From positions 351,104 through 415,103 of the forward strand of contig CAVTZP010000003.1 of NCBI GenBank assembly GCA_963739245.1: DNA of 64,000 nucleotides, given 5' to 3'. This document shows, one piece after another, positions 1 to 8,693 of the stretch. Source of the DNA: CAVTZP01 sp963739245 (GTDB lineage: Bacteria; Chloroflexota; Dehalococcoidia; Dehalococcoidales; BS750m-G39). A program made the position numbers and the translations under genes. The notes under the pieces were generated by a model. It was not told the origin of the DNA, searched no databases, and worked only from the letters and a program-made list of their open reading frames with translations. Numbering within the stretch: position 1 is the stretch's first letter; each line of letters starts with the position of its first letter.

Positions 1-11
1 AGGAGGTTAAG

Positions 12-563
12 GTGACCCGCAAGGAAGTTTTTGACTCTATCAGAGACAATATTGAGAATGTAAACACAATAAAGCACATGCTGGCTACCGAGGCTATTAT
101 GCGGGCCTTGGCCAAGCGCTTTGGTGAGGATGAAGAGGAGTGGGGGCTTACTGGGCTGCTTCATGATATAGACATGGAGCTCACCGAAGGCGATATGAAC
201 ACCCATAGTAGGCTCGGGGCTGACCTGGCGAGGGAGCTGGAGGCGAGCGAGGCTGCGGTTCATGCCATACTATGCCATAATCAGGCCCACGGCATTCCCT
301 TAGAAACTAAGCTTGATAAAGCCCTGTTTTGTGCCGACCCTTTAACCGGCTTGATAATTGCTGCTGCCCTGGTTCGTCCGGATAAGAAGTTGGCTGGGGT
401 TGAGGCGAGTTCGGTGAAGAAGAGGTTTAAGGAGAAGAGCTTTGCTGCCGGCGCAAGTAGAGAGCAAATCTCCCAGTGCACTGAGATTGGGCTTGAGCTT
501 GACCAGTTTCTTGAGCTGGGGCTTGAGGCAATAAAGGGGATTGCCCCAAGTCTTGGTCTTTAG
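12..563 (+). CDS. HD-domain (HDIG-like) phosphohydrolase
   Basis: A 183-residue protein of the HD metal-dependent phosphohydrolase superfamily. A histidine at residue 22, the HD pair at 51-52 (LLHDID), histidines near 84 and 89 and an aspartate near 109 fit the H...HD...D metal-ligand layout of the small HDIG-type proteins, which often act on nucleotides. The start is GTG at 12, with a strong AGGAGG at bases 1-6. The substrate cannot be read from the sequence. The gene converges on sbcC with a single base between the two stop codons. It could be the last gene of an operon lying left of the window. The family call is firm and the function is open. Confidence 0.8.
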   Translation: MTRKEVFDSIRDNIENVNTIKHMLATEAIMRALAKRFGEDEEEWGLTGLLHDIDMELTEGDMNTHSRLGADLARELEASEAAVHAILCHNQAHGIPLETKLDKALFCADPLTGLIIAAALVRPDKKLAGVEASSVKKRFKEKSFAAGASREQISQCTEIGLELDQFLELGLEAIKGIAPSLGL

Positions 564-564
564 A

Positions 565-3141
565 CTAACTTACCTCAATCGTTGAGCCTTGGGCGGTCTT
601 GATAACATCAATTCGGGTGGGGAAGGCGTCCCTCATCTCCTCCATATGGGTGATGACCAGTATCTTGTCAAAGTCGTCCTGAATAGAGTTTATTGCCTCT
701 TTGATCTTTTCTATGCCGGTAATATCCTGGGTGCCAAAGCCTTCATCAATAATCAGGGTGGGTAGCGGTGCCCCCGCCCTTCGGGCTAGTAGCTTGGACA
801 GGGCAATGCGAATGGCAAAGTTAATGCGGAAGGCTTCACCCCCGCTGAACATCTCATAGTTTCGTGTCCCTAACTCGTCACCAATGGTGATATCCAGGGT
901 TTCTTGTAAGTCCCCCTTCTTGGTCTCCCTCTGGGTTTCAATCTTGACATGCATTCTGTTATCCGTCATCCGTGCCAGCAGCCGATTAGCTTCGGCTTCA
1001 ATCTCGGGGAGTGCTGTCTCAATGAGCAGGGCTTGTATCCCCCTCTTGCCGAAGGCTTGGGCTAGGTCATTATAGAGCTTCCCCTCCCGCGAGGCTTGAG
1101 TCAGTAATTTTTCCTTTTCCTTCTTTTTTATCTCCAGCTCAGAGCAGCGTTGTAGCTTTTCCTTTACACTACCCACTATTTCCTGGGCTTGTTTTTGCTC
1201 GGCAGCGAGCGTCTGGTGCTCAGCCTCAGCCTGAGTTAAGTCACTGATTAGCTGGGGGAGTGCCTCAAGCTCTCTGCCTAGCTCCTGCCCTTTTTTGTTT
1301 TCTGCCTCTAGCCTTAGGCGTAGCTCCTGGCTTGCCTCCTCAGCTTGGTGAAGTGCCTCCGTCTCCTGACTGATAAGCCTATCGGCTTCTTCCAGTTTTC
1401 GCTTTGGGGTTTCATATTGCTCTAGCTCGGCAAGGCGATGGCGCACCTGTTCGTGCTGCGGCGAATCGTAATCAAGCCTGGCCAGTTCCTCGTCAACTCT
1501 GGCTAACGCCTGTTGCTCGGTGGCGGCAAATTCCTTCCTGGCAAGGCGGAGTTCAATCTCATTAAGCCTCTGCCTCCCCTCGTTTAGCTGGTTATCTGCC
1601 GTCTGGGCTTGGGTAATGGCCTGGTTGAGGAGGCTGACCTTGCTTTGGGCTGAGGCTTTCTCCTGGTTTAATTTTGCTTCCAGCGGTGATATTTCACCCT
1701 TCAGCGACTCAAGCTCAGTTTTCTTGCTGGCGAGCTCAACTTGGTTTAGTTTTAGGGACTCGGCTTTTTGTTCCTTGTCAGCGGCGTATTTTACTTTAAT
1801 TCGTTCTAAGCCATCCTTACCCAGTTCAGTCTCGCACAGGGGGCAGGTGGCCCCCTCCTGGGTTAGCAGCAGGTTGATTTTTTCTTGTGTTTCCTCTATC
1901 TCTCGTTCCAGGCGGGCTCGGCTCGATTCTAGATAATGGACCTGTTTGGTTAGCTCCTGGCTGGTCTGCTTCTTTCTATTTAGCGTCTCTTCCTGCTCCG
2001 CCAGCTGGCCTAGTTCCGCCTGTGTCTGCTGTAGCTCGCCTTTGAGTTGGGGCAGTCTCTGGGAGATAGCCTCCAATTCGGTGATTCGGCTTTGAGCTAG
2101 TTTATGTTCGGTAATTAGGGCTGCCTGCGCCCGCTCTATACTCATCTCCAGATGGCTCTTACTATCCCTTAATTTGACCAACAACCCCAGCTTCTGGTTT
2201 AGTTCGTCATTCTGTCTTCTTGCTTCGGTTAGCTGAGCATAGCCTTCTTCTATAGTGGAGCGCTGGGCAATGAGTTCCTCATATCCTTTGATGCGCGACT
2301 GGTATTGTTTGGCTTCCTGGTCACGGCGTTCTAACTCTCTTTTTGTGGCGGTTATATGCTCCTCAAGCAGGGCTAGTTGCTGTTTCTTATTTTCCAGGGC
2401 TTCTTTTTCCTGCCTCAGGCTACTTAATCTGGATTCTTGCTCGGTTATTACCCTTTCTATCTGGGCAAGGCTGGTCTGTGCCTCTTCCAGCTCCGACTCA
2501 TAGATTGGCTTTTGGACTAGTTCTTCGCTTATATCTTTGATTGCGCTCTCAAGTTGTGCCCCATCTGCTTCCTGCTGTTTGGCCAGTTCTTTAGCCTTTT
2601 CCTCAAGTTCATCATAGAGGGATAGCCCGAGAATATCGGCTAGCACCTGCTTACGCTCGACCGGGCGTTTGGTAGCGAACTCATCGGCGTGACCCTGGCG
2701 TAGAAAAGCGCTGTTAATAAATGTCTCATAGTCCATATGCAGGCGGTTAATAATCTCCTGTTGAGTCTTGGTCATGCTGTCGCCGCTTATTGACTTAAAG
2801 CCGTTGTCGGTAGCTATCTGGAAATCAAGGAGGCTTTGTCCCGAGCGCCCCCGCCGCTTTGGCTTGGAGTGCTTGCGGATAATGCGGTAGGTTTGCCCGC
2901 CGACAGCGAAGTCAAACTCAACCTCCATTTCGCTTATCTTATCGTCTAAATAAATGAGTTCGTCGTCGTTCTTTGCCCTGGTTTTCCCCCACAGCGCCCA
3001 GGTCATGGCGTCAATCAGGGCTGATTTGCCGTTGCCATTATTGCCACAGATGCAGGCGGTGTGGATGCCATCAAAATAGAGTGGCGGCACGTTATCCCGG
3101 TAGCACATAAAATTGCGCATTGCTAGCTTAATGGGAATCAT
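565..3141 (-). CDS. sbcC: SbcC/Rad50-type DNA repair exonuclease ATPase
   Basis: An 858-residue SMC-like ATPase that works with the nuclease SbcD/Mre11 on double-strand ends and hairpins. Residues 33-40 are the Walker A motif GNNGNGKS. The middle (about 190-720) is a long coiled coil rich in E, Q, K and L, interrupted by the zinc-hook CPLC near residue 434, which dimerises two molecules. The C-terminal lobe has the signature FSGGEAF followed by Walker B in TLIIDEGFG. Length is in the usual range. No sbcD is adjacent in this window, which is unusual because the pair is commonly an operon. The gene is divergent from ffh. A likely -10 box TAAAAT lies 8 nt before the ATG, and no ribosome-binding site is seen. 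Confidence 0.92.
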   Translation of the reverse strand: MIPIKLAMRNFMCYRDNVPPLYFDGIHTACICGNNGNGKSALIDAMTWALWGKTRAKNDDELIYLDDKISEMEVEFDFAVGGQTYRIIRKHSKPKRRGRSGQSLLDFQIATDNGFKSISGDSMTKTQQEIINRLHMDYETFINSAFLRQGHADEFATKRPVERKQVLADILGLSLYDELEEKAKELAKQQEADGAQLESAIKDISEELVQKPIYESELEEAQTSLAQIERVITEQESRLSSLRQEKEALENKKQQLALLEEHITATKRELERRDQEAKQYQSRIKGYEELIAQRSTIEEGYAQLTEARRQNDELNQKLGLLVKLRDSKSHLEMSIERAQAALITEHKLAQSRITELEAISQRLPQLKGELQQTQAELGQLAEQEETLNRKKQTSQELTKQVHYLESSRARLEREIEETQEKINLLLTQEGATCPLCETELGKDGLERIKVKYAADKEQKAESLKLNQVELASKKTELESLKGEISPLEAKLNQEKASAQSKVSLLNQAITQAQTADNQLNEGRQRLNEIELRLARKEFAATEQQALARVDEELARLDYDSPQHEQVRHRLAELEQYETPKRKLEEADRLISQETEALHQAEEASQELRLRLEAENKKGQELGRELEALPQLISDLTQAEAEHQTLAAEQKQAQEIVGSVKEKLQRCSELEIKKKEKEKLLTQASREGKLYNDLAQAFGKRGIQALLIETALPEIEAEANRLLARMTDNRMHVKIETQRETKKGDLQETLDITIGDELGTRNYEMFSGGEAFRINFAIRIALSKLLARRAGAPLPTLIIDEGFGTQDITGIEKIKEAINSIQDDFDKILVITHMEEMRDAFPTRIDVIKTAQGSTIEVS

Positions 3142-3190
3142 TTGAGCTTATTTTAGCATAAATTAGAAGATTATTTATCTACTTAACAGC

Positions 3191-3220
3191 TTGACGGCTG
3201 GCGTTATCCCCAATTAGAAT
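3191..3220 (+). promoter_or_regulatory. Promoter of ffh, leaderless geometry
   Basis: TTGACG at 3191-3196 and TAGAAT at 3215-3220 with an 18-bp spacer. The -10 box ends 6 nt before the ffh ATG at 3227, which puts the expected +1 on the start codon. No Shine-Dalgarno sequence precedes the ATG, so the transcript is probably leaderless. Confidence 0.65.
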
Positions 3221-3226
3221 GAAACT

Positions 3227-4555
3227 ATGTTTGAGGTTCTCAGTGAGAAGCTGGCTAAGGTCTTTCGGGGGCTGAGTGGCAAGGGCAGGCTCAGCGAGAA
3301 GGATATAGATAACGCCATGCACCAGGTGCGGTTAGCCCTGCTTGAGGCGGATGTCAACCTTAAGGTAGTCAAGGATTTTCTTGCCAGGGTAAGGGAGCGC
3401 TCTATCGGTGCTGAAGTACTGCGGAGCCTGACCCCCGCCCAACAGATAATTAAAATCGTCAATGAGGAGCTTATTAAAACGCTGGGCGAGGGGCAGAGCC
3501 ACCTGGTAGCAGCACCACAACCTCCTTCTGTCGCTATGCTGGTGGGGTTGCAGGGCTCAGGCAAGACCACTACTGCGGCCAAGTTAGCCCTCCACCTGAA
3601 GCAGTCAGGGCAGCGCCCCCTCTTGGTGGCCGCTGATAACCGCCGACCGGCAGCTATAGAGCAGTTGGTTGCCCTCGGCGAGCAGCAAGATATTCCAGTG
3701 TATAGGGAAGCGGCTGGCGTTGAGAGTAAGGATGTTTGTGCTCATGCCTTGACCAAGGCGAAGGAGCTAGCCGTTACTTGGGTTATAGTTGATACTGCCG
3801 GTCGTATGCATGTAGACGAGCCACTGATGGCGGAGCTGGCTCAGGTCAGGGAGGAGCTAAAGCCCAGCGAGGTAGTGCTGGTGGTTGATGCCATGACCGG
3901 GCAGGATGCGGTGCGGATGGCGGAAGAGTTTAATTCCCGGTTAGGCTTGACCGGGCTTATCCTGACCAAGATGGATGGGGATGCCCGGGGTGGGGCGGCT
4001 CTTTCTATCCGGTGGGTTAGCGGGGTGCCGATAAAGTTTATCGGTATCGGGGAGAAGGTTGACGCCTTTGAACCGTTTTACCCCGACCGTCTGGCATCGC
4101 GGATTCTGGGGATGGGTGATGTACTCACCTTCATTGAGAAGGCGGAGAAGACCTTTGGTGAGCAGCGGGTCAAGGAGCTGGAGAAGAAGGTGCGAACCGC
4201 CACCTTCAATCTGGAAGACTTCTTATCTCAGCTAAGAGAGCTCAAGGGGATGGGCCCCCTTGGCCAATTGGTGGAGATGTTGCCCGGGGCTTCGCGCCTG
4301 GCTAGCCAGTTGCCGGCGGGCATGGAGGAGAAGCAGCTAAAGAAGGTTGAGGCGATAATCCTGTCTATGACCCCCGAGGAGCGGCGCAACCCGGATATCA
4401 TTGATGGTAGTCGGCGCCGTCGCATTGCTCAGGGGAGCGGGGTAACACCCCAGGATATAAATCAGCTGCTTAACCAGTTCCGCCAGATGCAGAAGCTAAT
4501 GAAGATGGGTATTGGTGGTAAACTTCCCCCCAGTCTAAGGGGGATGTTCGGGTAG
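3227..4555 (+). CDS. ffh: Signal recognition particle GTPase Ffh
   Basis: A 442-residue SRP54 homologue that binds signal sequences of nascent membrane and secreted proteins and docks with FtsY. An N-terminal four-helix bundle (1-90) is followed by the GTPase domain with P-loop GLQGSGKTTT near residue 108, DTAGR near 187 and TKMDG near 245. The methionine-rich M domain is C-terminal (about 300-442) and ends in GKLPPSLRGMFG. Length is typical. The gene stands alone between divergent sbcC and convergent rpoD, whose stop codon abuts its own. It has its own promoter and no ribosome-binding site. Confidence 0.97.
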   Translation: MFEVLSEKLAKVFRGLSGKGRLSEKDIDNAMHQVRLALLEADVNLKVVKDFLARVRERSIGAEVLRSLTPAQQIIKIVNEELIKTLGEGQSHLVAAPQPPSVAMLVGLQGSGKTTTAAKLALHLKQSGQRPLLVAADNRRPAAIEQLVALGEQQDIPVYREAAGVESKDVCAHALTKAKELAVTWVIVDTAGRMHVDEPLMAELAQVREELKPSEVVLVVDAMTGQDAVRMAEEFNSRLGLTGLILTKMDGDARGGAALSIRWVSGVPIKFIGIGEKVDAFEPFYPDRLASRILGMGDVLTFIEKAEKTFGEQRVKELEKKVRTATFNLEDFLSQLRELKGMGPLGQLVEMLPGASRLASQLPAGMEEKQLKKVEAIILSMTPEERRNPDIIDGSRRRRIAQGSGVTPQDINQLLNQFRQMQKLMKMGIGGKLPPSLRGMFG

Positions 4556-6091
4556 TTATTCCAGGTAATCCCTTAATCTCCGGCTTCGGCTGGGGTGGCG
4601 TAGCTTACGCAGTGCCTTGGCCTCAATCTGGCGAATTCGCTCTCTGGTTACGTTAAACTCCTTACCCACTTCCTCCAGGGTTCGGCTCCGCCCATCCTCA
4701 AGCCCAAACCGTAGCTGGAGCACCCGTTGCTCGCGGGGGCTGAGGCTGGACAGCACAGCATCAATCTGCTCCTTAAGCAGTTGCCTGGAGGCAGCGTCAG
4801 CCGGCGGGAGGGTATTGCGGTCTTCGATAAAGTCACCCAGGTGGCTGTTTTCCTCCTCACCCATTGGTGACTCAAGCGATACCGGCAGTTGTGATACCTT
4901 GACTATCTCCCCGACCTTTTCCGGGGGCATTTCCAGCTCCTTACCGATTTCCTTGGCGGTAGGCTCCCGTCCGTGTTCCTGAGCCAGACGGCGGCTTACC
5001 CGTAGCAGTTTATTGATGGTCTCAACCATATGAACCGGGATGCGAATCGTCCGGGCTTGGTCGGCAATAGAGCGGGTTATGGCCTGGCGAATCCACCACG
5101 TGGCATAGGTGCTGAATTTATAACCCTTGCGGTAGTCAAATTTCTCCACGGCTCTGATTAGGCCGATGTTCCCCTCCTGAATGAGGTCAAGGAGCGACAT
5201 GCCCCGTCCAATATGTTTCTTGGCGACGCTGACCACCAAACGCAGGTTGGCTTCAATGAGATGGGTCACTGCCTTTTCCGCCTCGCGCTCAATATTCCCC
5301 AGGTAAGCTTGAAGCTGCTTATCATAAGCCTGGATTGAGTTGATGGAATTACGTGATTTCATCAGAGTCTCCATTTTAGCCGTCGAGACCTTACCTCCGA
5401 TAGCATCAAGGACTTCCTTCGGGAGTAGATTGATATTTAGTGACAGTTCGGTGAGGAGCACCTCGGTTTCAGGTATGGATTTTTGGGTCTGGTGAGAAAT
5501 CGCCAGGATTAGTTCTGGGCTTATCTCGCTATCAATGCTAGCTCGCAATTTAGCCGTGGAGATTTCCTCTACGAAGCTGGCAGACGGCTTCAGGTTGAGA
5601 TGTTCCTGGAGGATACGGATGGTGGAAGCAGCCTGGGATAGCTCCTGAAGTATAGTAAGTACTATTTCTGTTGCCGATGGTTCTCGCCCGTGCTTCTGGA
5701 GGTAGCCTTGCTTGATTTCTCTGATGCGTCTGCCCTCCTCCATCTTTCTGGCCAGTTCCTTTTCCTCCAAAGCGGTGAGAAGGGACACCCGGCCGATTTC
5801 ATGAAGGTACATGCGAACCGGGTCATCGGCTACCTCCTGCTCGTCCATGTGTTCAAGCGGCGCTTCCAGCTCTAAATCTAGCGCAGACTCGGGCTTTTCA
5901 ATCTCAAGATGCCTTGCCTCATGCCAGAGGGTGTCGGGCTCAATTATGTCTTCAGCCTCCTCGTCCTCCTCAGATTCGGGGAAGAGGGCGTGTAAGTCAG
6001 AGGTTTCCTCCTCTTCAGCAGTTAGCTGCTCATCAAATGGTGTCTTTTCGTCGTCTTTCTCTGGGCTATTTTCACTATTCCGCCGGCTCAT
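4556..6091 (-). CDS. rpoD: Primary sigma factor RpoD (sigma-70 family)
   Basis: Housekeeping sigma factor, 511 residues from the ATG at 6091 (a GTG one codon upstream at 6094 is also possible). The N-terminus is acidic. Region 1.2 starts near DDPVRMYLHEIG. Region 2 carries the core-binding and -10 recognition helices (DLIQEGNIGL, then FSTYATWWIRQAI). Region 3 follows, and region 4 with its helix-turn-helix (TLEEVGKEF...RIRQIEAKAL) ends the protein. Its start overlaps the dnaG stop, so the two are translationally coupled, as in the macromolecular-synthesis operon of many bacteria (dnaG-rpoD). Promoters in this window with TTGACA and TATAAT boxes are its expected targets. Confidence 0.96.
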   Translation of the reverse strand: MSRRNSENSPEKDDEKTPFDEQLTAEEEETSDLHALFPESEEDEEAEDIIEPDTLWHEARHLEIEKPESALDLELEAPLEHMDEQEVADDPVRMYLHEIGRVSLLTALEEKELARKMEEGRRIREIKQGYLQKHGREPSATEIVLTILQELSQAASTIRILQEHLNLKPSASFVEEISTAKLRASIDSEISPELILAISHQTQKSIPETEVLLTELSLNINLLPKEVLDAIGGKVSTAKMETLMKSRNSINSIQAYDKQLQAYLGNIEREAEKAVTHLIEANLRLVVSVAKKHIGRGMSLLDLIQEGNIGLIRAVEKFDYRKGYKFSTYATWWIRQAITRSIADQARTIRIPVHMVETINKLLRVSRRLAQEHGREPTAKEIGKELEMPPEKVGEIVKVSQLPVSLESPMGEEENSHLGDFIEDRNTLPPADAASRQLLKEQIDAVLSSLSPREQRVLQLRFGLEDGRSRTLEEVGKEFNVTRERIRQIEAKALRKLRHPSRSRRLRDYLE

Positions 6092-7866
6092 CACCTCACC
6101 CCTCTTTGTTCCAGTCTCATCTGATTTTTTTGAGTCATAACCTCAGCCAGCTGGGTATTGACCACAATCCCTTGCTCCTTAAGCTTAGTTAGCTCCGCCG
6201 CCCCGCCTCCCGTCTCGGCTTCTAGGGTTAACACTGCCTGTATCTTCATCGTCAGGCTGCGGAGAAATTTTTCCCGCAGGCGGAGAGCACACTCAGCATA
6301 CTTTTGCTCTATTTTATCATTTAATAATTCCCTGGTTAATAATGATTCAAGGTGCTCATGAATTTCCGGCTCAAGCTCTGTTTTTAGCAATTCTATTTTA
6401 TCACTCCGCTGCCAGGCAATAAAGATTTCACGGTTTTCGCTATTCTCAAAGTATTCGGGCAAAAGCCCCTCATCCTTATCCTTAAGCTCCGGGTGCTGGA
6501 GTATTAGAGCCAGGCAATACTCCTCAATTGGGCTGGAAACAAGTGGCTGCCTATTTGCGGGAGTCTCTTGTTTTGGCGGTTTGGCCCTGCCTTGTTTAGG
6601 CCGGGTTCTAGCTAGAGCCGCTTCAATACTTCGTTCGCTGACCTTAAGCAGTTGCGCCAGCTTTTGCAAATAATGGGCTTGGCGTATCGGGTCCTTTATC
6701 TCAGCAACAATGGGCAGGAGCTTATCTACGGCTAGGGACTTGTCTTTGGCTTTAGTCAGGTCAAGCTCAGAGGTAACCATGTTAAAGGTGTAATCGACTA
6801 TGGGCAAGGCCTCTTTTACCAGTTCCTGCCAGGTTTTGGCATCTTCTTTGATGACATCATCGGGGTCTTTGCCTCTGGGCATGATGATAACCCCCACCTC
6901 AGTCTCAAGGGTATTTTCATAGCCCACACACCGTAGCATAGCTTCTTCACCGGCAGCATCGGCATCAAGAGCCAGGGCTATGTTTTTACTTAGCCTCTTT
7001 AGAATGTTGACCTGTTTTTCGGTGACCGAGGTCCCCATTGAGGCAACCACGTTGCTAAAACCGTTTTGGTGGGCAGTAATAACGTCCATGTAGCCCTCGA
7101 CAATTATTGCCAGGTTTTGCTGCCTGAGGGCATCTTTAGCCAGGTTTATGCCATAAAGGGTGCTACTTTTATCAAAGAGCGGCGTCTGCGGCGAATTAGT
7201 ATATTTGGGCAGTGAGTCATCAAGCGCCCTTGCCCCAAAGCCGGTAATACGCCCTCTAGCGTCAAATATGGGGAACATCAACTTATTCCGAAATCGGTCG
7301 TGGGTTTTTCCCGCCTCGGCTTCAACTATTAGACCAGCCGTCAGCAGTTCCGCCTCGGTGTAACCTCTATTTATAAGGTGTTGCTTAAGGGCGTCCCAGC
7401 TATCAAGGCTATAGCCAAGCTGGAAGTCGGCGATGGTTTTCGCTGACAAACCTCGTCCCAGCAGATAGCTTCTCGTCTTTTCCCCCGCCGTGGAATTAAG
7501 CTGATTGTGGAAGTATTGGGCGGCGGCCTCGTTGATTTGGTATAACCCTTTTTTCTCCTCGCTTTCACCCCCGGGTTCAAATCTTGATGGGATATTAACC
7601 CCCGCCCTCTGGGCAAGCAGCCTCAGCGCTTCGCCGAAGTCAATGCCCTGTTTTTTCATAATAAAGGAAAAGACATCGCCGCCGGTGTTACAGGCGCCAA
7701 AGCAATGCCAGCTTTGCTGCTCGGGGTAGACGAAGAATGAGGGGTTTTTTTCGGAGTGAAACGGGCATAGCGCCCTGAAAGTCCGCCCGGCTTTAGTCAG
7801 TTTGGCGTACTGCCTAATCACATCTACGATGTCTATTCTCTGTTTAATTTCGTCAATAGCGCCCAT
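6091..7866 (-). CDS. dnaG: DNA primase DnaG
   Basis: A 591-residue primase that lays RNA primers for replication. The N-terminal CHC2 zinc domain has C34, H37, C55 and C59. The last pair is spaced C-x3-C (HCFGAC) instead of the usual C-x2-C, a form I recall from Chloroflexota. The TOPRIM catalytic core has the EGYMD glutamate near residue 259 and the DADAAG aspartates near 310. The C-terminal helicase-interaction region is poorly conserved. The start is ATG at 7866. A -10 box TATAAT (7873-7878) lies exactly 6 nt before it, but its -35 position falls in an inserted palindromic repeat and does not match. A second copy of the gene start lies upstream at 7956-8000. Confidence 0.96.
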   Translation of the reverse strand: MGAIDEIKQRIDIVDVIRQYAKLTKAGRTFRALCPFHSEKNPSFFVYPEQQSWHCFGACNTGGDVFSFIMKKQGIDFGEALRLLAQRAGVNIPSRFEPGGESEEKKGLYQINEAAAQYFHNQLNSTAGEKTRSYLLGRGLSAKTIADFQLGYSLDSWDALKQHLINRGYTEAELLTAGLIVEAEAGKTHDRFRNKLMFPIFDARGRITGFGARALDDSLPKYTNSPQTPLFDKSSTLYGINLAKDALRQQNLAIIVEGYMDVITAHQNGFSNVVASMGTSVTEKQVNILKRLSKNIALALDADAAGEEAMLRCVGYENTLETEVGVIIMPRGKDPDDVIKEDAKTWQELVKEALPIVDYTFNMVTSELDLTKAKDKSLAVDKLLPIVAEIKDPIRQAHYLQKLAQLLKVSERSIEAALARTRPKQGRAKPPKQETPANRQPLVSSPIEEYCLALILQHPELKDKDEGLLPEYFENSENREIFIAWQRSDKIELLKTELEPEIHEHLESLLTRELLNDKIEQKYAECALRLREKFLRSLTMKIQAVLTLEAETGGGAAELTKLKEQGIVVNTQLAEVMTQKNQMRLEQRGVR

Positions 7867-7880
7867 AATATTATTATACT

Positions 7881-7955
7881 ACCTCTCCCCCTTTATCCCC
7901 CTCTCCTTCAAAGGAGAGGGGGAAGAGGTTTTTAAGAGGGGCTTTGCCCCTCTTT
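7881..7955. repeat. Palindromic intergenic repeat, copy 1
   Basis: A 49-bp outer palindrome (7881-7929) begins ACCTCTCC and ends AGAGGT, with stem CCCCCTCTCCTT/AAGGAGAGGGGG at its centre. A second hairpin, AAGAGGGGC-ttt-GCCCCTCTT, follows at 7934-7954. It belongs to a family found at eight other places to base 49,904. It lies just upstream of the dnaG -10 box. Confidence 0.8.
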
Positions 7956-8000
7956 TACTCTCTGTTTTATCTCGTCAATAACGCCCATGTTAGTATTTTA
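7956..8000 (-). repeat. Second, partial copy of the dnaG promoter and start
   Basis: These 45 bases match the dnaG start region at 7834-7878 at 37 of 45 positions by my hand alignment. On the minus strand the copy reads ATG at 7988 and encodes MGVIDEIKQRV, against MGAIDEIKQRI in DnaG, before entering the palindromic repeat and stopping at 7932-7934. It keeps a -10 box TAAAAT (7995-8000), 6 nt before its ATG, and a possible -35 TTAGGA (8019-8024). It looks like a relic start left when the repeat appeared between the two copies. Confidence 0.7.
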
Positions 8001-8024
8001 GGTTATTTATAATCTTACTCCTAA

Positions 8025-8306
8025 TCAATCTTCATATTCACAATTATGACACTCGCCACTACACTTTACTTTAATCGTCCCATCTTCATGAATCAGGAGT
8101 AAGGCAGTGTGAATTTCATCACTTTTAGCCCGACAAACCACTGTCTCTGTAGAAACAACCCGTGGGCTATACATCCCAGGCCTAAACCTACCAACAGGCT
8201 GCAATGACTCCTCCAACCTCCGATTTTCCTCTTTCAACTCCTTAATTTCAGCTTCCAACTCCTCAATAGACATATCTTTAACAGACTTCTTTTTTTTACT
8301 CTCCAC
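8025..8306 (-). CDS. Small coiled-coil protein with Cys-rich C-terminus, unknown
   Basis: A 93-residue protein I do not recognise. A basic N-terminus is followed by a heptad-like stretch rich in E, K and L (about 13-37) that should form a coiled coil. A middle part contains RFRPGMYSP, and the tail has CSGECHNCEYED, whose clustered cysteines and histidine could bind a metal. The start is GTG at 8306 with AGGGGG a few bases upstream. It is 23 nt downstream of a zinc-ribbon-like gene and probably shares its transcript. Confidence 0.55.
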   Translation of the reverse strand: MESKKKKSVKDMSIEELEAEIKELKEENRRLEESLQPVGRFRPGMYSPRVVSTETVVCRAKSDEIHTALLLIHEDGTIKVKCSGECHNCEYED

Positions 8307-8329
8307 TTACATAACCCCCTCTCTTACTT

Positions 8330-8653
8330 TCACTCTCCCTTTTTTAGTTTCGGAGGCCAATTATAACCTTCCTTCTTAAACATTCTTTCCCAGAACTTTT
8401 CGGCTGTCATACCTTGCAAACATTTTCCACAAAATGAGTAGTCATATCCCGACATACCCCACGCTATTCCGATTTGGGGTACCAAGACATCCGTAGAACC
8501 GCAGAAATGACAAGCCTGCTCTTCAACCTCACCCTTCGGTATGTGCCAGTAGGGCGACTTGCAGCTTGCGCAGCGTATCGGTTTGGCCCTCCGGCTAGCC
8601 CACCTATGCCCACATCTTAGACACTTGTGCTCATACACTTTATAGTCTTTCAT
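8330..8653 (-). CDS. Small multi-CxxC zinc-ribbon-like protein
   Basis: A 107-residue protein with four pairs of cysteines in CxxC (CLRCG, CASC, CHFCG, CGKC), consistent with two treble-clef or zinc-ribbon modules. The first module ends in a W-rich turn (SPYWHIPKG). Such proteins usually bind nucleic acid or other proteins, but no specific function can be named. The ATG at 8653 is preferred over an upstream TTG at 8689, because the latter lies inside the -35 box of a consensus promoter. The -10 box ends 7 nt before 8653, so the message is probably leaderless. The next gene downstream (8025-8306) also has a Cys-rich tail. Confidence 0.65.
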   Translation of the reverse strand: MKDYKVYEHKCLRCGHRWASRRAKPIRCASCKSPYWHIPKGEVEEQACHFCGSTDVLVPQIGIAWGMSGYDYSFCGKCLQGMTAEKFWERMFKKEGYNWPPKLKKGE

Positions 8654-8660
8654 ACTCCAA

Positions 8661-8689
8661 AGTGTATCACTATAAGGTAATTTTGTCAA
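8661..8689 (-). promoter_or_regulatory. Consensus promoter, leaderless geometry
   Basis: On the minus strand TTGACA (8684-8689), a 17-bp spacer and TACACT (8661-8666), followed by 7 nt and the ATG at 8653. It begins 5 bp after the dgt stop codon, so the two small Cys-rich genes are separately transcribed. Confidence 0.7.
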
Positions 8690-8693
8690 TACC

